A stretch of 26,512 nucleotides of DNA from Candidatus Nomurabacteria bacterium (GTDB lineage Bacteria; Patescibacteriota; Minisyncoccia; Phycocordibacterales; UBA9973). This document shows, in pieces, positions 8,483 to 15,772 of the stretch; the first letter of the stretch is position 1; the number at the start of each line of letters is the position of its first letter. Under the pieces are notes generated by a model, which was not told the origin of the DNA, ran no database searches, and saw only the letters and a list, made by a program, of their open reading frames with translations. Made by a program: the position numbers and the translations under genes. The stretch lies in NCBI GenBank assembly GCA_009695015.1, contig SIBT01000005.1, positions 1 through 26,512 of the forward strand, read 5' to 3'.

Positions 8483-9046
8483 ATACAAATTTTTATTAGA
8501 GAGGAGCACTTTTTTCCAAAGAGGTAATCTTTGAACAAATTCGATCGGTGTCAAACCTTCCTTTTTTATCGTCAAGATTCCAATAACAATTTTATTTAAA
8601 AAGAAAAATTCGTCATGGAAAGAAACAAGATCTTTAAAATTATTTTTCTTAATTATTGATTCGATTATCTCCACACGTTCTAAATCGCTAACAACTCTTC
8701 CACCTTCAAGCTCTTTAAAATAAAAAGGAAATTCTTTGATAATATGTTCGCAAAAAGCGTGAAAAGTAAAAATATTGACCCTATAAGCAGTACCTCCCAT
8801 TACACCAAGCAATCGTTCACGCATAGAAATCACACCCGCATTGGTAAATGTTAATGCTAAAATATTTTCTGGTTTAGAATCAGTCTTTTGTAAAATATTA
8901 GCAATACGCAACGCCAAAATCTGTGTTTTGCCTGTCCCTGGTCCAGCCACCACCACAACCGGCCCCTCTATAGCATTCACAGCCTCTCTTTGAGCTTTAT
9001 TTAATCTTTCATATTCCACTTCGAATTTTTTCTTGAATGCATCCAT
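8480..9046 (-). CDS. N-terminal part (domain 1A/1B) of the interrupted UvrD-family helicase
   Basis: 188 aa. Starts with the Q-motif region (LNKAQREAVNAIEG), then Walker A AGPGTGKTQILALRI (residues ~34-48), motif Ia region NILALTFTNAGVISMRERL and motif Ib region FTFHAFCEHII. It stops at 8480 in the middle of domain 1B, before motif II (DEHQDT), which lies on the downstream piece. Alone it could bind ATP but lacks the Walker B and C-terminal motor motifs, so it should not work as a helicase. Its ATG follows the stop of a possible 28-aa ORF by five bases (TAA AATCT ATG), suggesting that a promoter near 9145-9174 drives both. Confidence 0.85.
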   Translation of the reverse strand: MDAFKKKFEVEYERLNKAQREAVNAIEGPVVVVAGPGTGKTQILALRIANILQKTDSKPENILALTFTNAGVISMRERLLGVMGGTAYRVNIFTFHAFCEHIIKEFPFYFKELEGGRVVSDLERVEIIESIIKKNNFKDLVSFHDEFFFLNKIVIGILTIKKEGLTPIEFVQRLPLWKKVLLSNKNLY

Positions 9047-9051
9047 AGATT

Positions 9052-9138
9052 TTAATTTAATTTAAGATGCATTTTTAATTTCCGAAAGAAGAATCCAATA
9101 AGTGAAAGATCAACTATTGCAATTATGGCTGATAGCAT
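9052..9138 (-). CDS. Possible 28-aa leader peptide ahead of the helicase gene
   Basis: Frame MLSAIIAIVDLSLIGFFF... ending MHLKLN: a hydrophobic stretch of about 17 residues followed by a basic tail (RKLK). Three ATGs in a row lie at 9144-9136; the third (9138) coincides with the predicted +1 of a good -35/-10 promoter. The stop lies five bases before the helicase ATG, a distance that favours translational coupling. The family is not recognised. It may be a membrane microprotein, a leader ORF that loads ribosomes for the helicase, or a chance frame. Confidence 0.35.
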   Translation of the reverse strand: MLSAIIAIVDLSLIGFFFRKLKMHLKLN

Positions 9139-9144
9139 CATCAT

Positions 9145-9174
9145 ATTCTACTCCACTTCACCCCCACTTGCCAA
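9145..9174 (-). promoter_or_regulatory. Promoter inside the end of truB, driving the 28-aa ORF and helicase gene
   Basis: Minus strand: TTGGCA (9174-9169), an 18-base spacer, TAGAAT (9150-9145). Each hexamer matches consensus at 5 of 6 bases, the best -35/-10 pair I found in the window. +1 is predicted at 9138. The -35 lies within truB codons. Confidence 0.6.
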
Positions 9175-9931
9175 TTTTTGTTCTTTTTATAGAAAAAGCT
9201 AGGCCGGGAATGCTTATCCTTTCTCCTAAACTATGCACAATACTCCTGACATATGTGCCACTGCCGCATTTTATTTCAAAGCTAGCTAGAAAAAATTCAC
9301 TCTTTTTGTGCGAGGCTCGGCCTTGCACAGGATTTAGTTTTTTACGCCAAATTTTTAAAATTTCATTCTGCCTAAAATCTCCTTTAACTTTTTTAATTCT
9401 TTTTTCAATATTAGTTAGAAGTTTTATATTATTTATTTTTTTTAATTTAAAAAATTTTAATTCTTTCACAGATACTTCTTTCTCGGGTACTTCCACATCC
9501 ACACCCTTTCTCGCATACTCAAAAAGTTGTTTCCCTTTTACAGTTTTCGAAGAATAGAGGGGGTACTTTTGTATGAACTTTCCAGTGAAAAATTTTATAT
9601 TATCTTTTATCTTTTTCTCTACTAATTTCATCTTACCACTGAGATCTTGCCTTAGAGATACTGATATTACTTTTCCTAAAATATCATAGGTGTCTGTCGC
9701 AAAACCAAAAAGAATTTCGAATTTATATTCTTTGTCCAATTTTAAATATTTTTCTTTATTTTTTGTTTCCTCACCCACAAGTACGAGCAAAAGTCCACTC
9801 GCCATCGGATCTAGCCTACCGGCGTAGGTCATTTTTACATCTTTATATCGTAAATCACCTTTACGAAATCTATTCAAAGCTTCAAGCGGAGTTTCACCTC
9901 CTCTCTTATTTAAGAGTAAAATTTTTTTCAC
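9158..9931 (-). CDS. truB: tRNA pseudouridine(55) synthase
   Basis: 257 aa. Makes the conserved pseudouridine 55 in the T loop of tRNAs. The catalytic segment is KMTYAGRLDPMASGLLLV with the nucleophile Asp41. Further family signatures are YKFEILFGFATDTYDILGK, QKYPLYSSKTVKGKQLFEYARKG, and CGSGTYVRSIVHSLGE near the C-terminus. The start is GTG at 9931, overlapping the TGA of the upstream DoxX-like gene in a GTGA arrangement, so the two are probably translationally coupled. Residues ~155-200 are lysine-rich and longer than I expect for the family core. Confidence 0.93.
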   Translation of the reverse strand: MKKILLLNKRGGETPLEALNRFRKGDLRYKDVKMTYAGRLDPMASGLLLVLVGEETKNKEKYLKLDKEYKFEILFGFATDTYDILGKVISVSLRQDLSGKMKLVEKKIKDNIKFFTGKFIQKYPLYSSKTVKGKQLFEYARKGVDVEVPEKEVSVKELKFFKLKKINNIKLLTNIEKRIKKVKGDFRQNEILKIWRKKLNPVQGRASHKKSEFFLASFEIKCGSGTYVRSIVHSLGERISIPGLAFSIKRTKIGKWG

Positions 9932-10383
9932 GATTTAACTTTTGATTCAGAAAAGGGATGTAAATTTGCGACGATACCGATAGCAGCGGCAATGATCACA
10001 AGATTTTTTATTATATATTGACCCTCCAAAGTAGGCACCAAGAAACCGCTCCATGTAACTTCCGGTAAAAGGAATAATGGCATAAATGTCGTAATCATAT
10101 GTAAAAATAAAAATGGTATAGCGATACGTTCCAAACCGCGGGTGATAAAAAGAATTCCGATTAAACATTCAAATAAGCCAAAAAGGACAATGAAAGTATT
10201 AAACGACATAAAAGATATAGTTTGCTCGAAAAGTTGTTGCACTAAAGGACTCGCGGGCGACATTCCAATAACTTTCAGAAAACCAAACCAAAAGAAAATC
10301 ACAAATAGACCAAACCGCGCGACCGGCATAGAAATTCTCCGAAAAAAATGAATGAGTTTTACATCGATGCTTTGAATTGACAT
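9928..10383 (-). CDS. DoxX / DUF417 (YkgB/RclC-like) small integral membrane protein
   Basis: 151 aa with four predicted membrane helices at about residues 20-40, 65-82, 86-108 and 125-143. The first contains RFGLFVIFFWFGFLKV, matching the start of DUF417/DoxX proteins; the second has LFGLFECLIGILFI. Members are membrane proteins of poorly defined role, often tied to redox or chlorine stress; no catalytic residues can be pointed to. It shares four bases with the truB start and is first in a two-gene operon. An extended -10 box places +1 exactly on its ATG. Confidence 0.75.
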   Translation of the reverse strand: MSIQSIDVKLIHFFRRISMPVARFGLFVIFFWFGFLKVIGMSPASPLVQQLFEQTISFMSFNTFIVLFGLFECLIGILFITRGLERIAIPFLFLHMITTFMPLFLLPEVTWSGFLVPTLEGQYIIKNLVIIAAAIGIVANLHPFSESKVKS

Positions 10384-10389
10384 GGGTAA

Positions 10390-10398
10390 ATTATATCA
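10390..10398 (-). promoter_or_regulatory. Extended -10 promoter of the DoxX-truB operon (leaderless)
   Basis: Minus strand TGATATAAT, a consensus extended -10. The predicted +1 is 10383, the A of the ATG. The same nine bases occur before pilD and before the first pilin gene. Confidence 0.65.
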
Positions 10399-10454
10399 CA
10401 AATAGCTTTCTTTTTGCTAAAAATAATGTAAATTAAGATTAGGGGTTTTATTTG

Positions 10455-10544
10455 GGAGGCGTCGCATAGCGGTCTAGTGCACCACCTTGGAAAGGTGGCA
10501 GGCTCGAAAGGGTCTCGAGAGTTCAAATCTCTCCGCCTCCGCCA
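10455..10544 (+). tRNA. tRNA-Ser (anticodon GGA), CCA encoded
   Basis: 90-nt class II tRNA. Acceptor stem GGAGGCG pairs with CGCCTCC, discriminator G, then CCA encoded in the DNA (10542-10544). Anticodon stem CCACC/GGTGG encloses the loop TTGGAAA with anticodon GGA, which reads UCC/UCU codons. A long variable arm (GGCTCGAAAGGGTCTC region), typical of serine tRNAs, precedes the T arm GAGAG-TTCAAAT-CTCTC. Confidence 0.96.
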
Positions 10545-10614
10545 GAATTCGGAATTGAGAAAAAGTATGATTAATGTTAGTGTAGTTGTGAGGGTTAGTT
10601 TCAACTCTTATATT

Positions 10615-10620
10615 TATACT
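10615..10620 (+). promoter_or_regulatory. -10 box of the HTH relic
   Basis: TATACT ends 10 bases before the ATG at 10630, placing +1 about 3 bases upstream of it. It is in the same position relative to the start as the leaderless promoters of intact genes here, so the promoter appears to have outlived its gene. Confidence 0.4.
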
Positions 10621-10629
10621 ATAAATACT

Positions 10630-10736
10630 ATGGAAAGCAACCAAAAGAAATTGGGGATAAAATAAAAGTCTTTCGAGCAACGCAAAAACTGACACAGGAC
10701 GCTCTTGGAAGTAAACAATTTTATGAAAAAAATTAA
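10630..10736 (+). pseudogene. Remnant of a small Cro/CI-type HTH regulator, frameshifted and internally deleted
   Basis: From the ATG at 10630 the frame reads MESNQKKLGIK and stops. From the GGGG run at 10653-10656 the other frame reads GDKIKVFRATQKLTQDALG then SKQFYEKN and a stop at 10734-10736. Restoring one G joins them into MESNQKKLGDKIKVFRAT..., the usual opening of short HTH_3 proteins. The recognition helix expected after LTQDALG is missing, and the frame jumps to what looks like a C-terminal end. So at least one frameshift and an internal deletion have occurred. The end overlaps the start of the following membrane-protein gene by 14 bases. The identification rests on motif memory only. 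Confidence 0.5.
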
Positions 10737-10944
10737 AAACCTTACACTTTCGTATTTTACAAAAAATTTTTCTATTGTCGTCGGGCTTGTTTTGATCTGG
10801 CGAGGAATTTGGTATGTCTTGGACGAGCTGGACAGTATGCTTTTTTCTGGCAACTATATCTGGACTGCACTAGGTGGAATTATTCTCGGGCTGATCATTT
10901 TATATATTCCAGATAAAGATTTAAAGGAGATAGAAAAACTTTAA
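10723..10944 (+). CDS. 73-aa two-helix membrane protein, unknown function
   Basis: Starts at ATG 10723 (MKKIKNLTLSYF). A longer reading from a TTG at 10705 is possible but would add residues that overlap the HTH relic. Two hydrophobic segments are visible, about residues 14-32 (FSIVVGLVLIWRGIWYVL) and 46-61 (IWTALGGIILGLIILYIP), separated by an acidic loop (DELDS) and followed by a charged tail (DKDLKEIEKL). This fits a short hairpin membrane protein. I do not know a function. It lies directly after the HTH relic and 15 bases before the zinc-knuckle ORF, so it was probably cotranscribed with both. Confidence 0.65.
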   Translation: MKKIKNLTLSYFTKNFSIVVGLVLIWRGIWYVLDELDSMLFSGNYIWTALGGIILGLIILYIPDKDLKEIEKL

Positions 10945-10959
10945 ATCTACGGAAGATAT

Positions 10960-11091
10960 ATGGAAAATAAAAGGATGGAGAAGAGAACGATTGTTCGTGG
11001 ATGTCAGAAATGCGAATTTAAGGTGGAAGACCAGCCTACAGAATCAAAGACCTTTGCTGATCCGGGAATGTGCCCTCATTGCAACCCATAG
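10960..11091 (+). CDS. 43-aa zinc-knuckle microprotein, unknown function
   Basis: Frame MENKRMEKRTIVRGCQKC... ending MCPHCNP. It has two CxxC pairs, Cys15/Cys18 and Cys38/Cys41, spaced as in a small zinc ribbon. The start may be ATG 10960 or the in-frame ATG 10975. GGAAG lies just upstream of the first ATG, one of the few purine-rich ribosome-site candidates in the window. It is 15 bases after the two-helix membrane gene and ends 10 bases before the Sua5 start. A longer Sua5 frame reading back to 10991 overlaps it out of phase; the paired cysteines and the fit in the gap support this ORF instead. Confidence 0.55.
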   Translation: MENKRMEKRTIVRGCQKCEFKVEDQPTESKTFADPGMCPHCNP

Positions 11092-11101
11092 TAAAAATCA
11101 T

Positions 11102-12064
11102 ATGAAGCTTAAAGCAACCATAAAATCAATAACACTTGCAAGTTCTATCATTAAAAAAGGCGGATTGGTGGCATTCCCGACTGAAACAGTCTATGGGCTT
11201 GGCGCCGATGCTCTTAACCCACAGGCTGTGGCTAAAATTTTTGAAGTAAAGAAAAGACCAGAATTTGATCCACTAATTGTTCATATTGCCGATTTGATTT
11301 GGTTAAAAAAGTTAACTCGCAAAGTTGATAAAAAAGCTTTTATGCTGATTAAGCATTTCTGGCCTGGACCTCTAACGCTTGTTCTTTTAAAATCGTCGAT
11401 TGTTCCTGATATTGTTACTTCCGGACTTGATACTGTGGCTGTAAGAATGCCGGCTCATAGAGTGGCGCGCAAACTAATCAAGCTCTCTCAGTCCCCGATT
11501 GCCGCGCCAAGCGCCAACACTTTCGGACATCTAAGTCCGACCACTGCCACACACGTTGAAAAGCAACTTGGCGAAAAAATCAATCTCATTCTTGATGATG
11601 GTAAATGCCCGATTGGAGTTGAATCAACTGTGCTATCCCTAGTCGGAGGAAAAGCGATATTACTTCGTCCCGGCGGTGTTTCGTTAGAAGAAATTGAGAA
11701 AGTTATTGGCAAGGTGTCCCGCCAATCAAAAACAAAAAAAATTCAATCACCGGGGCAACTGCCGAGTCATTACGCGCCAAGAACTCCTCTGAAAATAATT
11801 GAGTCTCTAGATCACATTCCTGATGATAAAAATATTGGCGTTTTGTTATTCAAAAATCCGCCATTTAAATTAAAGGATAAAACAGTCGAAATTTTGACAA
11901 AGAAAGGAGATTTACGAGAAGCTGCCGCCAATTTATTTTCTGCTTTACATCGACTTGATGAATCGGGAGTAAAGATAATTTATGCTGAGAGTATGCCCAA
12001 GACTGGTTTGGGATTGGCAATAATGGATCGATTGCAAAGAGCAAGTTCCAAAAGAATAACCTAA
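11102..12064 (+). CDS. L-threonylcarbamoyladenylate synthase, Sua5/YrdC type
   Basis: 320 aa from ATG 11102. Makes threonylcarbamoyl-AMP from threonine, bicarbonate and ATP, the first step of t6A37 in tRNAs; TsaB/D/E are not in this window. The YrdC domain shows GGLVAFPTETVYGLGADA, IFEVKKRPEFDPLIVHI, WPGPLTLVL, VAVRMPAH, SPIAAPSANTFGHLSPT and GVESTVLSL...LLRPGG. The linker has the typical Sua5 SPGQLPSHYAPRTPL, followed by a C-terminal Sua5 domain, so it is the long two-domain form and not the short TsaC. The frame can be read back to 10991, but the extra 37 residues look random and overlap the zinc-knuckle ORF. Last of a cluster with two small ORFs. Confidence 0.92.
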   Translation: MKLKATIKSITLASSIIKKGGLVAFPTETVYGLGADALNPQAVAKIFEVKKRPEFDPLIVHIADLIWLKKLTRKVDKKAFMLIKHFWPGPLTLVLLKSSIVPDIVTSGLDTVAVRMPAHRVARKLIKLSQSPIAAPSANTFGHLSPTTATHVEKQLGEKINLILDDGKCPIGVESTVLSLVGGKAILLRPGGVSLEEIEKVIGKVSRQSKTKKIQSPGQLPSHYAPRTPLKIIESLDHIPDDKNIGVLLFKNPPFKLKDKTVEILTKKGDLREAAANLFSALHRLDESGVKIIYAESMPKTGLGLAIMDRLQRASSKRIT

Positions 12065-12098
12065 AAACTATGTTAGGAGGTTTAAAAAATGAAAAATT

Positions 12099-12107
12099 TG
12101 TTATAAT
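12099..12107 (+). promoter_or_regulatory. Extended -10 promoter of the TerC gene (leaderless)
   Basis: TGTTATAAT, consensus extended -10. The predicted +1 is 12114, two bases before the ATG at 12116. This leaves no room for the manganese riboswitch that precedes the related alx gene in E. coli. Confidence 0.65.
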
Positions 12108-12115
12108 GCATTTAT

Positions 12116-13036
12116 ATGGAAGCACAAACTATTTTAACTATTGTATTCTCTGTCATCGTCGTAGGATTTTTGGTGGTTGATCTTGGGTTTTTAAACAGAA
12201 AGAGCCATAAAATTGAATTTAAGCCTGCTTTGTATCAATCAATATTTTGGGTTGTCATTTCTCTAGTTTTTAGTCTTTTAATTTTATTATTTTTAGACAC
12301 GCAAACAGCAATAGAGTTTTTCAGTGCTTATGTTACCGAAAAGATGTTGTCGGTGGATAATCTTTTCGTTATATTGCTCATCTTTAATTATTTCAATTTG
12401 GAGGAAAAATATCATCACAAAGCTTTGTTTTGGGGGATTTTAGGAGCCATAGTTTTTCGTGGTATTTTTATTGGAACTGGTGCGCTTATCATCCACCAAT
12501 TTTATTGGGTTCTATATATTTTTGGTGCAGTATTGTTGTATACAGGTATTAAGTTGCTATATAGTAAAAAAGAAGCGCACATAGATTTTAAGAAGAGTAA
12601 AATTATAAAATTTGCTCATAAAATATTACCTTTTACTGACAGCAACCATGGCGGTAAATTTTTTGTTAGAGAAAATAGTAAATTTTATTTTACCTCTTTG
12701 TTTATGATAGTGTTGTTGATAGAGGCGACTGACATTGTTTTTGCTGTGGACTCTATTCCAGCTGTGTTTGCCATTTCTCAAAATCTATTCGTTGTTTTTA
12801 CGTCTAATATTTTTGCAATCATGGGACTCCGAGCATTATTCTTCGTGATTGAAAATGTTTTACACCGTTTTCATTATTTACAAAAAGGTCTTGCGTTTAT
12901 TCTTATATTTATCGGAGCTAAAATGTTGATTGGGATATTTGATATACATATATTTTCTGTAGCTTCGTTTAGTGTTATTATGTTTGCTCTCGTTTCATCT
13001 ATTATTTTATCAATTGTGTTTCCTAAAAAAATATAA
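12116..13036 (+). CDS. TerC/Alx-family integral membrane protein, probable metal exporter
   Basis: 306 aa with about nine hydrophobic segments across its length. Family signatures: FFSAYVTEKMLSVDNLFVIL (residues ~67-86) and IEATDIVFAVDSIPAVFAIS (~200-219), each with an acidic residue inside a helix, and TSNIFAIMGLRALFFVIE. The paired acidic helices are thought to form the ion path. Relatives act in manganese efflux (Alx/MntP-like role), and TerC proteins also take part in tellurite resistance and in metallation of exported proteins. Which applies here is unknown. Single-gene unit with its own leaderless promoter. The 102 bases after it, up to the convergent ligA stop, hold no clear terminator. 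Confidence 0.9.
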   Translation: MEAQTILTIVFSVIVVGFLVVDLGFLNRKSHKIEFKPALYQSIFWVVISLVFSLLILLFLDTQTAIEFFSAYVTEKMLSVDNLFVILLIFNYFNLEEKYHHKALFWGILGAIVFRGIFIGTGALIIHQFYWVLYIFGAVLLYTGIKLLYSKKEAHIDFKKSKIIKFAHKILPFTDSNHGGKFFVRENSKFYFTSLFMIVLLIEATDIVFAVDSIPAVFAISQNLFVVFTSNIFAIMGLRALFFVIENVLHRFHYLQKGLAFILIFIGAKMLIGIFDIHIFSVASFSVIMFALVSSIILSIVFPKKI

Positions 13037-13138
13037 TCTTTATTTTAACTATCAAAAAGTTTTCAATATTCAAAAACAACACGGCATCAAGGTTGCTTTC
13101 AAAATACATTTGAACTTTGTATAATACACACCGCACTA

Positions 13139-15187
13139 CTAAAGTATTTTTACAAACTCTTTTTCACTTAGTATTTTTACGCCTAATTTTTGCGCAGTGT
13201 TAAATTTTGAGCCGGGATCAACTCCAGCTACGACGTAGGATATGTTTTTGGAAACAGAACCCATTACTTTTCCTCCTAAACCAATTATTTTTTCTTTTGC
13301 TATTTCGCGTGACATGTTGGAAAGCGTGCCTGTTAGAACAAAATTAAGTCCAGTAAATCTTCCTCTTTTTTTCCTCTCCATTTTTTGCGCGACCACTCCA
13401 TTTTTCTCCAGTTTTTTTATAAAATTTAAATTATTTTTATCATTAAAAAAATCAGTGACACTTTTTAATACCGCGGGGCCGATGTTCTCAATACTATCTA
13501 TTTCTGAAAGTCCAGCAAGGGTAGTCCCTGTTTGCGCAGGCAAGCTTGCTGAAGTTATCAATTTTTTCAAAGTGCCAAAATGCTCGGCCAGATCTCGTGC
13601 AGTTTCCTCCCCTACATGGAGAATCCCCAGTGCCCAGAGAAATCTTGAAAGTGGAATCTTTTTTTTACTTTCTATTTCTTTGATAATATTTTCGGCGGAT
13701 TTTTCGCCAAACCTTTCTAAGAGCTCAATATCTGCTTTCAGAAGAGTAAAAATATCCGCCGCGTCTGTAATCAACCCCTCATCTTTGAACCGCCTTAAAA
13801 TTTTCGGACCAAGTTCATATATTTCAAAGACAGAGACAAAATGTTCTAAATATCTTTCGTTTTTTGCGGGGCATTTTTTGTTTGGACAAATATAAGCGAC
13901 CAAATCCCCTTTTTCTATTTTCGTTCCACACACCGAACAAAATTCCGGCATTTTAAATTTTTTCTCTTTGCCGGTTCGAAGCCCCACCAAAACTTCGACA
14001 ACTTTCGGAATGACATCTCCAGCTTTTTCGATAACTACCGTATCCCCGATCTTGAGCCCTAATCTTTCTATCTGATCTAAGTTGTGAAGAGTCGCTTTGG
14101 ACACCGTCGAACCGGCGACTAAAGTCGGCGTAAAAATAGCGAGCGGTGTGAGCACTCCAGTGCGCCCAACATTTATAATTATATCCTCGACAACTGTCGT
14201 CGCTCTTTCGGCTGGATATTTAAAAGCTACCATAAAACGTGGAGCTTTGCCGATAATCCCTAAAGTCTCTTGTAAATCTAAATTGTCGACAGAAATGACA
14301 ACTCCATCCGTGCCATAAGGAAAATCAGGACGAATTTTTTCAAACTTTTTTATAAAAACAATCACTTCTTTTAAATTTTTACAAATTGCATCGTGCGGAT
14401 CGACAGGAAATCCTAATTCTTTTAATAATGCATGTTCTACTGAATGATTTTTTGGCTTAGCTCCATTCATCACGAGATTCTTTATATCATAAGCAAAAAA
14501 ATCTAATCTTCTTTCAGCAGCAAGAGCAGGATCAAGCTGGCGCAAACTCCCAGCTGCTGCATTTCTAGTATTAGCAAAAAGAGTTTTTCCTTCTTTCTCG
14601 TTTTTTTTATTTAGCTCCTCTAGAGTTTTCTTTGAGAGCACAGCTTCACCGCGGACTTCTATGTAATCCGGGAAATCATTCACCCCTCTCCCTATCAAGG
14701 AGATGGGTATGGACTCTATAGTCTTAAGATTTTGAGTAATATTTTCACCTACAAACCCATCTCCTCGCGTCGCGCCTCTTATGAGTTGACCTTTTTCGTA
14801 AACAAGAGATACTGCTAAGCCATCAAATTTTACTTCGCAGAAATAATTTACTTGTCGATCTCCACCTAAAAGCTTCTTAACTCTTTTTTCCCAATCCTGA
14901 AGTTCTTTATAAGAAAAAGCGTCGTTTAGAGAAAGCATACGACTTTCATGTTTGACTTTGATAAATTTGTCGAGTGGCTTGCCCGCTATCCTGTTCTCCG
15001 GCGCATTAATATCGTCAAATTCGGGATAATCTTCTAAGAGCATTTTAAGCTCACGAGTTAGAGAATCATAAATGTCATCAGTCACATTCGGCGCGTTTTC
15101 TATGTGATAAGCATCTCTTAAGCGAGCGATTTCTGCGCGCAATTTTTGGATTCTTGGCTGTATTCTTTTTGCATCAGACTTTTTCAT
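13139..15187 (-). CDS. ligA: NAD-dependent DNA ligase
   Basis: 682 aa, usual length for LigA. Seals nicks in duplex DNA using NAD. Domains in order: Ia (DAYHIENAP...TDDIYDSLTREL) that grips NMN; adenylation domain with CEVKFDGLAV (adenylated Lys120), RGDGFVGENITQN and GTDGVVISVD; OB fold (MVAFKYPAERATTVVEDI...VGRTGVLTPLAIF); a Cys4 zinc finger (CSVC...CPNKKC); helix-hairpin-helix repeats (RFLWALGILHVGEETARDL); C-terminal BRCT (residues ~605-682, FVLTGTLSNMSREIAKEKI). It lies 22 bases after the last minor pilin gene on the same strand, and I see no obvious promoter of its own, so readthrough from the pilus operon is plausible. Confidence 0.97.
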   Translation of the reverse strand: MKKSDAKRIQPRIQKLRAEIARLRDAYHIENAPNVTDDIYDSLTRELKMLLEDYPEFDDINAPENRIAGKPLDKFIKVKHESRMLSLNDAFSYKELQDWEKRVKKLLGGDRQVNYFCEVKFDGLAVSLVYEKGQLIRGATRGDGFVGENITQNLKTIESIPISLIGRGVNDFPDYIEVRGEAVLSKKTLEELNKKNEKEGKTLFANTRNAAAGSLRQLDPALAAERRLDFFAYDIKNLVMNGAKPKNHSVEHALLKELGFPVDPHDAICKNLKEVIVFIKKFEKIRPDFPYGTDGVVISVDNLDLQETLGIIGKAPRFMVAFKYPAERATTVVEDIIINVGRTGVLTPLAIFTPTLVAGSTVSKATLHNLDQIERLGLKIGDTVVIEKAGDVIPKVVEVLVGLRTGKEKKFKMPEFCSVCGTKIEKGDLVAYICPNKKCPAKNERYLEHFVSVFEIYELGPKILRRFKDEGLITDAADIFTLLKADIELLERFGEKSAENIIKEIESKKKIPLSRFLWALGILHVGEETARDLAEHFGTLKKLITSASLPAQTGTTLAGLSEIDSIENIGPAVLKSVTDFFNDKNNLNFIKKLEKNGVVAQKMERKKRGRFTGLNFVLTGTLSNMSREIAKEKIIGLGGKVMGSVSKNISYVVAGVDPGSKFNTAQKLGVKILSEKEFVKIL

Positions 15188-15209
15188 ACCGAAATCAGTA
15201 ATTTAATTA

Positions 15210-15743
15210 CTAGTCTACTTTCCACTTGATTTCTAGTTCACGTTCTACACTATTTTCTGTTGGATTACAAGTCCAGTTTAAAGAATTATTCCCACCGCTT
15301 CCAGTATTGTATCCTTTGGAAAGGATAATATATTGTGCTGAATTTGTCTTGTCCACAGTCACTATAGCGCAACCCAATTCTCCAGAACCCAATTTAGGAA
15401 CAACAAAAGTCCAATAATCTGGAACACCCGAAGGTGTGGGCACAATAGAGTTACCAGCGCAATTCATAGAGTCTGGTGAAGCTTTAAAAGCGTTGGGATA
15501 GTTATTAGGGGAGCCAGGGGTTCTATCATAATATAACGCGCACTCAGCGGCAGTATCTGCCGCAAAAAAAGCGTTATTTGTATCGCGAGTGTTGGTGCTA
15601 AACTTCACTTCTCTAAGCGCAATATTTGAAACGCCTAAGGCTATAGCCAAAAGAATGGCGGAAAGCGTAACTGCAAAAAGTAGCACAAACCCCCTTTTAT
15701 TATTTTTTATATTTTTTTTAATCATTTGATTTAACGAAATCAT
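15210..15743 (-). CDS. Minor pilin, PilX-like
   Basis: About 177 aa from ATG 15743 (MISLNQMIKK). ATG 15725 is equally possible; a longer reading begins with TTG at 15785 and overlaps the previous stop. A basic leader (KKNIKNNKR) ends at Gly, then FVLLFAVTLSAILLAIALGV, the PilX-type hydrophobic N-terminus that lacks the E5 of major pilins (F-V-L-L-F). Just after it is NAFFAADTAAECALYYD, the pattern of PilX-like minor pilins. The globular part has four cysteines (ECALY, MNCAG, GCAIV, WTCNP). It is the last of four minor pilins before ligA, and by analogy helps to prime pilus assembly at the tip. Confidence 0.75.
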   Translation of the reverse strand: MISLNQMIKKNIKNNKRGFVLLFAVTLSAILLAIALGVSNIALREVKFSTNTRDTNNAFFAADTAAECALYYDRTPGSPNNYPNAFKASPDSMNCAGNSIVPTPSGVPDYWTFVVPKLGSGELGCAIVTVDKTNSAQYIILSKGYNTGSGGNNSLNWTCNPTENSVERELEIKWKVD

Positions 15744-15772
15744 GTCGCGCAATCGTCCATTAAAGTGCGATG

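Noticed and set aside
9102..9557. 151-aa plus-strand ORF opposite truB
   Set aside because: Shadow of truB; hydrophobic composition comes from reverse-complemented lysine codons, and no promoter or family motif is seen.
10359..10695. Minus-strand ORFs across the tRNA-Ser gene
   Set aside because: They run through a well folded tRNA and its flanks, with no recognisable protein features.
10991..11101. Sua5 start at 10991, giving 37 extra residues
   Set aside because: The extension resembles no YrdC N-terminus and overlaps the better supported zinc-knuckle ORF; ATG 11102 begins directly before the conserved GGLVAFPTETVYGLGADA region.
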